DNA of 64,000 bases from Levilactobacillus brevis ATCC 14869 = DSM 20054 (GTDB taxonomy: Bacteria; Bacillota; Bacilli; Lactobacillales; Lactobacillaceae), in contig NZ_AZCP01000007.1 in the NCBI RefSeq assembly GCF_001433855.1, forward strand, positions 1 through 64,000. The letters run 5' to 3'. Below are positions 34,809 through 45,955 of the stretch, piece after piece (the first letter of the stretch is position 1; every line of letters starts with the position of its first letter). The position numbers were made by a program, and so were the translations under genes. The notes below the pieces were generated by a model. It saw only the letters and a program-made list of their open reading frames with translations, did no database searches and had not been told where the DNA came from.

Positions 34809-35969
34809 ATGATTATCAATAAGGACGTCATGCGGGACCATAATGAACGGTCCGTTCTTCAAGCAATTGTGAATCACGGTCCCATTTCAAGAACTGAGGT
34901 TTCTAAGCTCTTAGGGCTTAATAAAGTCACAGTTTCTGACATTATTGGGTCGTTAACTGAACGCAAATTGGTGACCAGTCAGGGTGAGGCCCGAGCTGCC
35001 GCTTCAGGCAGCGGTCGCCGGCCGGAATTAGTGGCTTACAATGTGACTTATGGTTACGTGATTAATTTCAGCATTTCAGGGTTAACCTTAGAGATGCTGG
35101 TGACACAATTAGATGGACGGGCACTCGAATATGGTGAGAGTCCGATTGATAATTTAACGGTGCATCAAATCGTTGCCAAAATGGAAGAGATGATTCGGCA
35201 GCTACCTAAATTCAAGGTGGACAATGGCTTACAGGCGATATCCATTGCGATTTTTGGGGTGGTTTATCAAAATGAAATTATCAGTTCACCCTTCGTGGAC
35301 TTTGAAGATGTTGATTTGGTGGGCTACTTTAAGCAGCGCTATCATGTTCCAGTGATTATGGAAAATGAAGCGAACTTGTCAGCAATCTTTGAACAGGATT
35401 ACAGCAAGCAGGAGTTACAAAGCTTGGTGTCAATTAGTATTCACGAAGGCGTTGGGGCCGGGATCTTGCTGAATAAACAATTGTATACTGGAAACTACGG
35501 TCGAGCTGGTGAAGTTGGGCAAATGCTGTTAACTGAACCGGACAAGCCACGGCAGCGACTGGCTAAGCTGACGAATTTCGATCAGGAATGGTCGCAATCT
35601 GCTTTGTTAGCTAAAGCTGCTCACCTGAAAGGGCGACCGACATACACGCTAGCAGACTTGGTGCGGGCTAATGAACAAGGGGATGCGCAAATCACACGTC
35701 TAATTGAGGACTTTTGCTATCAATTGGCCGTGGTGACGAGCAATCTGATTATTGCGTACGATCCACAACTGATTTTCTTCAATTCCCCATTGATTGACCA
35801 GTTACCGGAAATTTTAAAAAATGTTCAAATGAAATTGAGTTTTATGCCACTAGTGCCACCACTGGTTATGTCTAAGGACGTTAAGTATGCCACGCTGTTA
35901 GGTGGGGCCTCCTTAGCCATTCACAAGGTGCTGGACATGACTGGCACGCGGTTAATTCTGCATCATTAG
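34809..35969 (+). CDS. xylR: ROK family xylose-responsive repressor
   Basis: 386 aa. N-terminal winged helix 'GPISRTEVSKLLGLNKVTVSDIIGSL', then a ROK sugar-binding domain ('FGVVYQNEIISSPFVDF', 'NEANLSAIFEQ', 'ISIHEGVGAGILL..LYTG.YGRAGEVGQ'). The kinase ATP site is degenerate, as in NagC/XylR repressors. It should release operators near xylP/xylQ on binding xylose. Operator candidates are the palindromes at 33240 and 33133/33300. Confidence 0.9.
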   Translation: MIINKDVMRDHNERSVLQAIVNHGPISRTEVSKLLGLNKVTVSDIIGSLTERKLVTSQGEARAAASGSGRRPELVAYNVTYGYVINFSISGLTLEMLVTQLDGRALEYGESPIDNLTVHQIVAKMEEMIRQLPKFKVDNGLQAISIAIFGVVYQNEIISSPFVDFEDVDLVGYFKQRYHVPVIMENEANLSAIFEQDYSKQELQSLVSISIHEGVGAGILLNKQLYTGNYGRAGEVGQMLLTEPDKPRQRLAKLTNFDQEWSQSALLAKAAHLKGRPTYTLADLVRANEQGDAQITRLIEDFCYQLAVVTSNLIIAYDPQLIFFNSPLIDQLPEILKNVQMKLSFMPLVPPLVMSKDVKYATLLGGASLAIHKVLDMTGTRLILHH

Positions 35970-35977
35970 TGCCACCG

Positions 35978-36030
35978 AAAAAATACGATACGGCCAGCTC
36001 GCGGTGAGCAGGGCAGTATCGTATTTTTTA
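35978..36030. terminator. Terminator of xylP-xylR
   Basis: AAAAAATACGATAC pairs with GTATCGTATTTTTT; A- and T-runs make it bidirectional. Confidence 0.9.
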
Positions 36031-36096
36031 CAAAATGGATTGTTGTGGTATGACAACGCAGTTGGATTCAGCTATGACAATTACTTTTGGTGGGAC

Positions 36097-36142
36097 TTGC
36101 CCGCCCTCTGGTCGCGGTAAATGGGCTGGAACGTACCGGACA
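36097..36142 (+). repeat. Dispersed structured repeat, truncated copy C
   Basis: The left 46 bp (TTGCCCGCCCTCTGG...ACGTACCGGACA) are almost identical to the left end of copies A and D; the right part is missing. It lies between xylR and the GH1 gene. Confidence 0.8.
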
Positions 36143-36192
36143 AGGCTAGAGGGTGTCACAGCGACTGAAAAATAAGTAAGGATAAATCCTAA

Positions 36193-38578
<2,386 letters not shown>

Positions 38579-38593
38579 TGACATGTGATAAAT

Positions 38594-38626
38594 GGAGCCT
38601 GGGAAAAAAACTCAGACTCTTTTTTG
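38594..38626 (+). terminator. Terminator
   Basis: GAGCCTGGG-aaaaaaa-CTCAGACTC with one mismatch, followed by seven T. Confidence 0.85.
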
Positions 38627-38750
38627 TGTTAGGTTGGTGAAAAAATTTATTATGAGAGAACATAGCAATTTGTTGACTTTTTCTCATTTGATTTTAATAT
38701 TACAAGTAACGGCTGAGAGTTAGACGAGGGGATAAAATGGAGGTGGGACA

Positions 38751-39242
38751 ATGATGAGCATGCAAGTTCGGACGGTGGGAGCGTATCTTTGGTCATTAGC
38801 CCAAGGCACCCTGGTCCTAGGAGCTTTGCTGGCAATTGCTGGTGAAGGTGGTGACGGTCACTGGTCATTTCAAGTCACTCCGTTTGTTAGCTGGGTGATG
38901 CTAAGCTGGCTGGTCTGTTACCCGATATTACGAAAAACTTATCGCCGACTGTATCAGCAGAATAATCAGGAAATGGCGTCCTATAAGAAGCGATCATTAG
39001 ATTTACACCATCAGGATATGGCCAATAGCCATCAGGGGTATCGGTGGTCACCTAATGGGGTGTCAACCAATCCCTGGGAATATAACTTGGCAAATACGCA
39101 AAGTACTGATGAAATTTTGAATCCGATTTATATTTTTTGTGTCCATCAGTGGATCACTTTTTTATTGTTGATGTTTGGCCCATTGTTAGTGTTAGGTGTC
39201 TGGCTGGTTAAAGGCATTAAGTGGGTCGTCAAGCCAAAGTAG
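38751..39242 (+). CDS. Membrane protein, unknown
   Basis: 163 aa. Two N-terminal helices (~10-30, 40-58), a polar middle rich in Gln, Asn and His ('HHQDMANSHQGYRWSPNG'), and a C-terminal helix (~135-155). GGAGG is 7 nt before the ATG. It is followed 18 nt later by another small membrane protein; the two form an operon of unknown role. Confidence 0.62.
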   Translation: MMSMQVRTVGAYLWSLAQGTLVLGALLAIAGEGGDGHWSFQVTPFVSWVMLSWLVCYPILRKTYRRLYQQNNQEMASYKKRSLDLHHQDMANSHQGYRWSPNGVSTNPWEYNLANTQSTDEILNPIYIFCVHQWITFLLLMFGPLLVLGVWLVKGIKWVVKPK

Positions 39243-39260
39243 GGGTAAGGGGATGACGAC

Positions 39261-39581
39261 ATGGCACAGGTCATTGGGGAATACGGATTACTTGGATTCA
39301 TATCAATAGTGGGGATTGTGACAATTGTGAATGGGTCCAGCTATCGAAAAGAAAGTCTGTGGTTGCAGCTTTCAGGCTGGCTGAACGTGGGATGCCTGTT
39401 GATAGGGTGGCTGAGCTTTTTTCTACTCCGGCCGTTGTTTAGCGATATTATCGCTGTGTTGGCCGGTATCATTTGGTTGGCGGCGTTGGAACATGGTTGG
39501 GCAATGGGGCGGATTCACTGGCAACATCATGTTGCTCGGTTAGCAGTGTTACTGATTCTAGTTAGCCTAGCAATTGATTAA
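39261..39581 (+). CDS. Small membrane protein
   Basis: 106 aa, four hydrophobic segments with short loops; 'SSYRKESLWLQLSGWLNVGCLLIGW' in the middle. The ribosome site is GGGG upstream. Second gene of a two-gene operon. No family recognised. Confidence 0.6.
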   Translation: MAQVIGEYGLLGFISIVGIVTIVNGSSYRKESLWLQLSGWLNVGCLLIGWLSFFLLRPLFSDIIAVLAGIIWLAALEHGWAMGRIHWQHHVARLAVLLILVSLAID

Positions 39582-39586
39582 TTTAT

Positions 39587-39632
39587 AAAAGGGGGAACGT
39601 GGTCATTGGCGACCAGGTTCTCCCTTTTGAAA
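39587..39632. terminator. Bidirectional terminator
   Basis: AAAAGGGGGAACGTGGTC / GACCAGGTTCTCCCTTTT hairpin between convergent operons. Confidence 0.8.
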
Positions 39633-39643
39633 GTAGTTTAAGA

Positions 39644-40390
39644 TTAATCGCTATCCAGACCATTACGGCGATAAGCGTAAAGAAACAGGCCCACGCCGAT
39701 AACTAGCCAAATAAGTAGCACGGCAATATCTTGGAAATCCCAGTGATAGCCCTGATCCAAGGTTTGATCGACCAATCGAGTGAGGATCCCCGAATAGGTT
39801 AGGTTGGCAAGCATCTCAAGCGTGTGGTTGAGAACGCGGAAGAAGGGCAGCATGGTGAAGATAAATAGCAACGGCATGCTGACGATCCCAGCCTGTGTTT
39901 GATTTTTTGACAAGATTCCCGTCATGTAACCCAGTAACATGCTGATGAGCGCACAGATGGTAGATATTAACAGAAAGCTGCCCCAGGGAATGACGGACCA
40001 CGCCACCCCAGCAATAGGGATCATTAGAACGTTAACTACTTCAATAATTACCAGTACTGGTAAAGCACTGCCAATGAAGAAATCTAATCCGCTGACAGAA
40101 GCAGTCATCAAGACGCGTAGGGTGTGTTTTTCCTTTTCTTCGGCCAATGGACCACTGCACATCATAATACCACCCATAACGGTATTGAATAGCAGGCCGA
40201 AACTAAGCAAGTAGGCGCCACCCATGGCACTCGCAGCGTCGGCGGCAGTTGATTGGTCGTGAATAATTAGACGTAATAGATAGACCATTAACATCGAAAA
40301 GGCGGGGATAAATGAAATGGATAAGTTATGAATAATCATGTGAAGCTTGAGTTGTGCAATTGCCTGAATTTTTTGCCAGTGGCGGTTCAT
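39644..40390 (-). CDS. ABC-2 type transporter permease
   Basis: 248 aa with six membrane helices. 'CSGPLAEEKEKHTLRVLMTASVSG' after helix 2 is the characteristic cytoplasmic loop of ABC-2 permeases. It overlaps the ATPase gene by 4 nt (ATGA). Together they form a half-size exporter; substrate unknown (drug, peptide or lipid are all possible). Confidence 0.88.
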   Translation of the reverse strand: MNRHWQKIQAIAQLKLHMIIHNLSISFIPAFSMLMVYLLRLIIHDQSTAADAASAMGGAYLLSFGLLFNTVMGGIMMCSGPLAEEKEKHTLRVLMTASVSGLDFFIGSALPVLVIIEVVNVLMIPIAGVAWSVIPWGSFLLISTICALISMLLGYMTGILSKNQTQAGIVSMPLLFIFTMLPFFRVLNHTLEMLANLTYSGILTRLVDQTLDQGYHWDFQDIAVLLIWLVIGVGLFLYAYRRNGLDSD

Positions 40391-41238
40391 TCTAAATTCC
40401 TCCCGGTAACTTCTAAGAAAACGTCTTCTAGTGTGGGCTCTCCTGAGTGAATGGTCACAATATGACCAGCGGTTATTTCCCGGGCAATAATCGTCTGCCC
40501 AGCTGGACCACTGAGGGTTTGTGCGGCAGTCTCTCCCTGAAATAAGACACGATAATTTTGATGCCGGTTATATTTTAACCGTAAGGCTTGTGGTGTACCC
40601 AACTCAACGATTTGACCGTCGTTAAGTAAAGCGACTTGGTCACAAAGTTTAGTGGCTTCGGTCATGTTGTGCGTGGTGAGAAAGATAGCAGTTCCTTGAT
40701 CTCGAAGATCTCGGATTAAGTGATGAATCGCCAGTGCCGTGCTGGGATCTAAACCACTAGTTGGTTCGTCTAGAAATAGGACTGCTGGGGCATGCAACAC
40801 GGCGCGCGCTAAGATTAATCGTTGTCGCTGTCCTTGTGACAGCTTTCCTGCCAATTGCTGCTGTTGTTCGCTGAGGCCGACGCGGGCTAGTAGCGGGGTA
40901 ACCTTCGTCGTAGCAACGCCCAATAATTTGGCAAAGAAACGAAGGTTGGCGGTAACCGATAATCGGTCGTACAGGCCACTATTGTGGGTAACGATCCCCA
41001 CATGTTCATAAATGGCGGGTGTTAGTTGGGTGACGTCGTGTCCTAAGACAGTGGCCGTTCCGGCACTGGGAGCGAGTTGCCCAGTTAAAATTTTAAGGGT
41101 CGTTGTTTTACCAGCACCCGAGGGGCCGAGAAAACCGAAGATCTCTCCTTGATGAACGGTAAAGGAAAGATCACGTAACGCACTAGTGGTTTTAAAATGT
41201 TTTGCTAGATGCTGAACCTGAATGGCAGTGGTTGTCAT
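40387..41238 (-). CDS. ABC transporter ATP-binding protein
   Basis: 283 aa. Walker A 'GPSGAGKTT', signature 'LSQGQRQRL', Walker B 'VLFLDEPTSGLD' and switch 'TTHNM' are all intact, followed by a ~75-residue C-terminal extension as in drug/bacitracin-type exporters. AAAGGAG lies 9 nt before the ATG. It energises the permease encoded next and lies downstream of the pseudo-ATPase/LytTR gene. Confidence 0.92.
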   Translation of the reverse strand: MTTTAIQVQHLAKHFKTTSALRDLSFTVHQGEIFGFLGPSGAGKTTTLKILTGQLAPSAGTATVLGHDVTQLTPAIYEHVGIVTHNSGLYDRLSVTANLRFFAKLLGVATTKVTPLLARVGLSEQQQQLAGKLSQGQRQRLILARAVLHAPAVLFLDEPTSGLDPSTALAIHHLIRDLRDQGTAIFLTTHNMTEATKLCDQVALLNDGQIVELGTPQALRLKYNRHQNYRVLFQGETAAQTLSGPAGQTIIAREITAGHIVTIHSGEPTLEDVFLEVTGRNLE

Positions 41239-41372
41239 GTGTCGTTGCTCCTTTGAGGTTTAAAATAGATTAGGTCACAGGACTTAATCGCTGCCTCTAA
41301 TTTAGCAGCATCGGGACGATATGTCGTTAAAATCGGGCCAATTGTGCTGAATGATTGGCGAGTAGTGACCAC
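41235..41372 (-). CDS. Possible small ORF before the ABC genes
   Basis: 45 codons from a GTG, stop overlapping the ABC ATPase start as ATGA. The translation ('SFSTIGPILTTYRPDAAKLE' and onward) has coding-like composition and fills the gap after the LytTR gene. No ribosome site is seen before the GTG, so it may be a remnant or not translated. Confidence 0.25.
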   Translation of the reverse strand: MVTTRQSFSTIGPILTTYRPDAAKLEAAIKSCDLIYFKPQRSNDT

Positions 41373-41391
41373 AGTAAGGTGGGTGGTACCA

Positions 41392-42381
41392 CTAAAAAGA
41401 GATCAAAGTGCGTAATTCTTCCAACCGGGTGCGTGATAAAGGAAGTTTTGGTGCTGGATGGCCCTTGAGAATAAGGGTATAGCTGTTGCGTGAATAGCTA
41501 ATCAGTTCGGCGATTCGCTGTAAATTAACTAAGTAGGAACGGTGACACCGAAAGAAACCAAAGCGTTGAAGTTTGGCTTCCAGTTCTGTCAGCGTCAAGG
41601 TAGAGGAAAAGGTATCATTGCCAACGTGGACCGTACTGATGGAATTGATGCTTTCGATGAAGTCAATTTCGTCAGGACTAAAGAAGATGGTTTTATCGTC
41701 TTGTTTGCAGGCAATCTTAAAGACTTGTGTGGGGTGAATAGCGGGACCGGTCGTGTCAGGCGTATCTGGTTTTAAATCGACGCTTTCTAATCCCGTTGGG
41801 CTGTATCGATAAATGGTGTCACTGACTAGGAGGAGTTCTTCCAAGTAAGGAGCGGTGCAGATAACGGTCACACCCGATTGTCGTAGGTATGCGAGTCCTT
41901 GAAGGTACAGCTGAATCCCGTCATCGCTGAGTTCATTTAAGGGATTTTCTAAGAAGGCTAAATCAGGATGTAAAACAACCAGGCGTAAAAGGACAACGCG
42001 CTGTTGTTGGTCTTGACTCAGCCGTTTTAGTGGTAGATGCCAGACCTCATGAAGGGCTAGTGCTTCTTGGGCAGCCGCAAGGTCGATTGGATGAGCACTA
42101 AGCTTCAGAAATAGGTGGGCGTATTGACTTACGGTAAGCTGGGGGTACCCCGCATCCGTCGTTAAATTAGCCATGATTGTGGTATCGTTTCGGACAAGTT
42201 GACCACTGGTGGGTCGGGTTTTTCCAGTCAATAAATTAAAAAAGCAACGACTTTCTTGGTGCGTGACTTTAAGCCCAATTTGGCTGCCTGCAGGGATGGT
42301 CAAGGTAATATTTTTGAGCAGCGTCCCTTGCGACGTTTGTTTTAAGACTTTTTCGAAGATAATGGGTGTCACATTATTCAC
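41392..42381 (-). CDS. Fusion: degenerate ABC ATPase domain plus LytTR DNA-binding domain
   Basis: 329 aa. Residues ~1-215 follow the ABC ATPase fold (opening 'FEKVLKQTSQGTLLKNITLTIPAG', 'PQLTVSQYAHLF', 'LPLKRLSQDQQQRVVLLR', 'DLAFLENPLNELSDDG') but the Walker A loop is lost ('KVTHQESRCF') and Walker B has Asn for the catalytic region, so ATP hydrolysis is unlikely. Residues ~225-329 are a LytTR domain ('DEIDFIESINSISTVHV', 'FFRCHRSYLVNLQRI', 'LPLSRTRLEELRTLI'). It is upstream of an ABC exporter and probably controls it. Confidence 0.85.
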   Translation of the reverse strand: MNNVTPIIFEKVLKQTSQGTLLKNITLTIPAGSQIGLKVTHQESRCFFNLLTGKTRPTSGQLVRNDTTIMANLTTDAGYPQLTVSQYAHLFLKLSAHPIDLAAAQEALALHEVWHLPLKRLSQDQQQRVVLLRLVVLHPDLAFLENPLNELSDDGIQLYLQGLAYLRQSGVTVICTAPYLEELLLVSDTIYRYSPTGLESVDLKPDTPDTTGPAIHPTQVFKIACKQDDKTIFFSPDEIDFIESINSISTVHVGNDTFSSTLTLTELEAKLQRFGFFRCHRSYLVNLQRIAELISYSRNSYTLILKGHPAPKLPLSRTRLEELRTLISF

Positions 42382-42509
42382 GCTCCTAGTCAGTTTTCTT
42401 CATTATCTCTAACCGATTAAACCTTGTCAAAATGGTCAGGGAATTAGTGGCACGATTAGCAGTTTTTCGGTACAGTGAAGGTAATACAAAAAGAAATGGG
42501 GTAATCGTG

Positions 42510-43442
42510 ATGAAGACTTGGCAAAAAGTAGTGAGTGGGGCTGCTGCACTTTCTGCGGTGGGTGCTGTTAGCGTACTGGGTGCCGCGGCCGGATTGTATT
42601 TAGCGGCGACAAAGTCTTATGCTCGCAGTCGCCAACAATCCAAAGAACGGGCGATTAGTGAGAATACAGCTGCTGATAATGCCTGGTATTTGCGCCATCA
42701 TCCGGTTGAATGGACACAAATGACGGCAGATGGGTTATGCTTACGCGCAAGCTGGTTAGCTGCTAAGCAACCAACAACGAAAGTGGTCATCTTAGCCCAT
42801 GGCCTAGGTCATGCTCGCGAGCAAATGATTCCATGGGCCCGGGTTTTTCATGATTGGGGCTATGCCGTATTGATGCCCGATGCTCGCGCTCACGGTGAAA
42901 GCGATGGTCATACGATTGGCTATGGGTGGCCAGATCGGCACGATTACCAGGGCTGGATTACGCAGGTTATTGACCAAAACGGTGCGGACAGCCAGATTGT
43001 ACTGCTAGGAATTTCCATGGGTGCCGCGACTGTGATGGCGACGGCTGGTGAGGACTTACCAACGAATGTTAAAGCAATTATTGCCGATTCAGGATATGCC
43101 AGTGTCTTGGGCGAGGCGCGTTATCGCATGTGGCATAATTTTCATGTTCCAGCCCGGCCAACCTTAACGATTGCTGACCAATACTCACGGTGGGGCGATT
43201 ACCGTTTGGCGGATGGTGACATTGCGGGACAATTGAAGAAAAGCCAGATCCCATTATTACTGATTCACGGGGCCAAGGATACGACGGTTCCGGTGGAAAA
43301 CTTAGATATTTTGTACCAAGCGGCGGCCGGACCGAAACAAAAATATTGTGATCCTAACGCCGAACATATTGCTACGCGGGATGCGGACCCCGTCAAATAT
43401 GATCAACTTGTCGCGGATTTTTTGTCAACGATCATTGCGTAA
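42510..43442 (+). CDS. Membrane-anchored alpha/beta hydrolase
   Basis: 310 aa. Uncleaved N-terminal anchor (~8-28), then an alpha/beta hydrolase: 'VILAHGLGHAREQM' oxyanion region, nucleophile Ser in 'LLGISMGAATVM', Asp in 'HGAKDTTVP', His in 'DPNAEHIATR'. Likely a cell-surface esterase or peptidase-like hydrolase; substrate unknown. The open frame extends to 42432 but the hydrophobic anchor and ATG at 42510 fit better. Divergent from the LytTR fusion gene. Confidence 0.82.
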   Translation: MKTWQKVVSGAAALSAVGAVSVLGAAAGLYLAATKSYARSRQQSKERAISENTAADNAWYLRHHPVEWTQMTADGLCLRASWLAAKQPTTKVVILAHGLGHAREQMIPWARVFHDWGYAVLMPDARAHGESDGHTIGYGWPDRHDYQGWITQVIDQNGADSQIVLLGISMGAATVMATAGEDLPTNVKAIIADSGYASVLGEARYRMWHNFHVPARPTLTIADQYSRWGDYRLADGDIAGQLKKSQIPLLLIHGAKDTTVPVENLDILYQAAAGPKQKYCDPNAEHIATRDADPVKYDQLVADFLSTIIA

Positions 43443-43458
43443 TCGAGTGAAACGCTGG

Positions 43459-43511
43459 TTGACAAGTTTTCAATATCTGGTAAACTACTAAACGGTAATC
43501 ATTACTGTTTA
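43459..43511 (+). promoter_or_regulatory. Promoter and Zur-type operator of the zinc ABC operon
   Basis: TTGACA (43459-43464) with TAAACT (43481-43486), 16-bp spacer. Immediately downstream a 23-bp inverted repeat (43489-43511) has arms TAAACGGTAAT and ATTACTGTTTA about a central C, one mismatch. This matches the form of Zur boxes of Gram-positives and predicts zinc repression. Confidence 0.75.
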
Positions 43512-43534
43512 CATTTAATTTTTGAAGGATTGGG

Positions 43535-44470
43535 ATGACGGACGTGCAGCGAAAGAAGTGGCTAAATGGGCATCAGATAGGGTTATTAGGTGTGATGGTC
43601 ATGGTATTGGTCACACTAACCACACTAACAGGGTGTCAGCCGACTTCGACAGCTAAGCAGTCCCGACAAATTAATGTGGTTGCTACATTGGGATTTTATG
43701 GTGAAGCGGCGCAGGCAATTCTCGGCCATAGTGGTCACGTGACGACTGTGATTAATAGCCCCAGCATTGATGCTGAAAGTTATGAACCGGATATCAAAAC
43801 GGCCAAACAAGTTGCCCACGCTGATGTGGTAGTTGAAAATGGCCTGGGATATGACAGCTGGATGGATCGGGTGGTTGCCGCTAATCAAGATGCCGGTACC
43901 AAAACATTAACGATTGGTAAGTTGATGGGAAAAAAGACCGGTGACAATCCGCATTTATGGTCCGATCCCACCGTGATGATGACGGTAACTCAGCGACTAG
44001 TGACCCAATTCAGCCGACTGAATCCCAGTCAAGCAGCAACCTATCGTCGCCGCGGTGCCGCCTATGAGCGTCAGCTAGCAGTATTACCTAAGTTGGCGCG
44101 GCAGATCAAGCGACAGGCGAAAGGCCAGCAAGTGGCGGTTAGTGAACCTGTTTTCGATCTTGCCTTGACGGCCATGGGGTATCGTGTGAGTGACGGGCAC
44201 TTTGCCCAGGCCATCGAAGAGGACAGCGATCCGACTCCGGCCGATATTACCCACCTTCAAGCGCAAATCAAACATCATCGCATCGCATTTTTTGTAGAAA
44301 ATACCCAAAATTCCAGCAAGAATGTGACGGCCATGGTGCAACTCGCACGACGGTATCATGTGCCGGTAGTCAAGGTCACAGAGACTATGCCGGCCCATCA
44401 AAGCTATCGTACGTGGATGCTTAGTCAGTACCAGCAAGTCAAACGGATTCAGGAGGACAGTCACTCATGA
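43535..44470 (+). CDS. znuA: Metal (zinc-type) ABC transporter substrate-binding lipoprotein
   Basis: 311 aa. Signal peptide with lipobox 'LTGC' (~33), then a cluster A-I binding protein: 'DAESYEPDIKTAKQVAHADVVVENGLGYDSWM', 'GDNPHLWSDP' (His ligand) and 'AFFVENTQNSS'. The first ligand position usual in ZnuA (His in 'HxYEP') is Glu-Ser here, so metal choice is not certain. Zur-like box upstream supports zinc. Overlaps the ATPase gene by 4 nt. Confidence 0.85.
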   Translation: MTDVQRKKWLNGHQIGLLGVMVMVLVTLTTLTGCQPTSTAKQSRQINVVATLGFYGEAAQAILGHSGHVTTVINSPSIDAESYEPDIKTAKQVAHADVVVENGLGYDSWMDRVVAANQDAGTKTLTIGKLMGKKTGDNPHLWSDPTVMMTVTQRLVTQFSRLNPSQAATYRRRGAAYERQLAVLPKLARQIKRQAKGQQVAVSEPVFDLALTAMGYRVSDGHFAQAIEEDSDPTPADITHLQAQIKHHRIAFFVENTQNSSKNVTAMVQLARRYHVPVVKVTETMPAHQSYRTWMLSQYQQVKRIQEDSHS

Positions 44471-45165
44471 CGACAACGCCAATTTTAAAATTAGATCATT
44501 TAGGCGTGACCTTCCCCAATCACCCCGTTTTCACCGATCTGAACTTAACGATCCATCAAGGAGAATTTTGGAGTATCGTTGGTAAAAATGGGGTGGGAAA
44601 GACCACGTTAATGCGCACGATCCTACACCAACTGCGGCCAACACACGGACAGGTGCAATACTTACCGCATACCGCGGATGTCAAGATCGGGTATGTTCCC
44701 CAATTTCGTAACATCGATGCCGATTATCCGCTGACCATTCAAGATTTTGTCGGTTTAAACCTCACGGGGTGGAAATGGCCCTGGTTATCGCGGTCAGAGC
44801 GGAAAAAAATTGAGCGAATTTTGACGGAAACTGGGCTAACCACGCTGGCTAAGCGGCCGATTGGTCAAGCCTCCGGTGGAGAACGACAAAAGGCCTATCT
44901 CGCCCAAGCCTTAGTGGAGGCGCCTAACTTGTTGATTCTCGATGAATCGACGGCGAGCTTAGACCCAGTAACCAAGACCGAATTACTGGATTTAGTCGTT
45001 GAGTTAAATCAACGCCTGAAGTTAACGGTGCTATTTGTCACCCATGATATTCCGATGGCCCGTAAGTACAGTTCACGTTACCTCATGTTGACCCCCCAAG
45101 GTACCGAGCAAGGACCGATTGCGGGGCTAACGCAAGAGAAGGTGTGGGAGGGCGAACATGTTTAA
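44467..45165 (+). CDS. znuC: Metal ABC transporter ATP-binding protein
   Basis: 232 aa. Walker A 'GKNGVGKTTL', signature 'ASGGERQK', Walker B 'LLILDEST', H-loop 'VTHDI'. Typical of ZnuC/AdcC importers. Overlaps both neighbours (4 nt before, 8 nt after), so the three genes are one translationally coupled operon. Confidence 0.9.
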   Translation: MTTTPILKLDHLGVTFPNHPVFTDLNLTIHQGEFWSIVGKNGVGKTTLMRTILHQLRPTHGQVQYLPHTADVKIGYVPQFRNIDADYPLTIQDFVGLNLTGWKWPWLSRSERKKIERILTETGLTTLAKRPIGQASGGERQKAYLAQALVEAPNLLILDESTASLDPVTKTELLDLVVELNQRLKLTVLFVTHDIPMARKYSSRYLMLTPQGTEQGPIAGLTQEKVWEGEHV

Positions 45166-45955
45166 TTATGAATTTATGCGTAACGCCTTTGCGGCGGGAA
45201 CCATTATTGCGATTATCTGTGGCATTATGGGGGTCTTCGTGATTGCCCGGAATATGTCATTTTTGACCCATACCTTGTCGGAAATTGGGTTTTCCGGGGC
45301 CGCTTTCGGGGTCTTCGCTGGCTGGGCGCCGCTGAACGGAATGCTCCTGTTTACCGTTGTTAGTTCGGTCATTGTTGGTCAGTTGAGTGCGCGGAGTGAA
45401 CGGCGGGAGGCTGCCACTAGTGCGATCTCGGCATTATTTATTGGGTTGGGAATTTTATTCTTGTCATTAGCCAATAAGAATGCCAGTTACGCAACCAGTA
45501 TTTTATTTGGGAGCGTCATTGGCATCAGTGCCAGTGATGTGCGCCAGATGTTGTGGCTATCCATCTTAGTTCTAATCGTGGTCTTTGTGATCTATCGATT
45601 CTTAAAATTTGATTCTTTTGACCATACGGGTGCCCGGGTTAAGGGGTTATGGACCAATACCTTATCCATCACCTTCCTGGTTTTAGTCGCCTTGAGTGTG
45701 AGTGTGGCGGCCCAAATTGTGGGGTCGTTACTGATCTTCATTTTATTAACGCTTCCTGCGGCCACAGCCAAATACTTTGCCCATACCGTGAGTGGCATGA
45801 TGATCCTGGCGATTGGTTTGGCGCTGATTGGGGTCTGGGCCGGCTTAACGCTAAGCTATGTCACTAATTATCCCGTGTCGTTTTTTATCGCGGCAATTGA
45901 GGCAATTTTCTACTTTATTGCGTTGGGATGGCAACGACTTCAAACAGCAGAATAG
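45158..45955 (+). CDS. znuB: Metal ABC transporter permease
   Basis: 265 aa, about seven to eight membrane helices of the ABC-3 family: 'MSFLTHTLSEIGFSGAAFGVFAG', 'GSLLIFILLTLPAATAKYF' and 'SYVTNYPVSFFIA' fit ZnuB/AdcB. Completes the importer. A terminator follows at 45967. Confidence 0.9.
   Translation: MFNYEFMRNAFAAGTIIAIICGIMGVFVIARNMSFLTHTLSEIGFSGAAFGVFAGWAPLNGMLLFTVVSSVIVGQLSARSERREAATSAISALFIGLGILFLSLANKNASYATSILFGSVIGISASDVRQMLWLSILVLIVVFVIYRFLKFDSFDHTGARVKGLWTNTLSITFLVLVALSVSVAAQIVGSLLIFILLTLPAATAKYFAHTVSGMMILAIGLALIGVWAGLTLSYVTNYPVSFFIAAIEAIFYFIALGWQRLQTAE

Noticed and set aside
41376-41390. GGTGGGTGGTACCAC as a second T-box
   Set aside because: No stem I, specifier or terminator/antiterminator pair around it; the AGGTGGTACCGCG core is not met.
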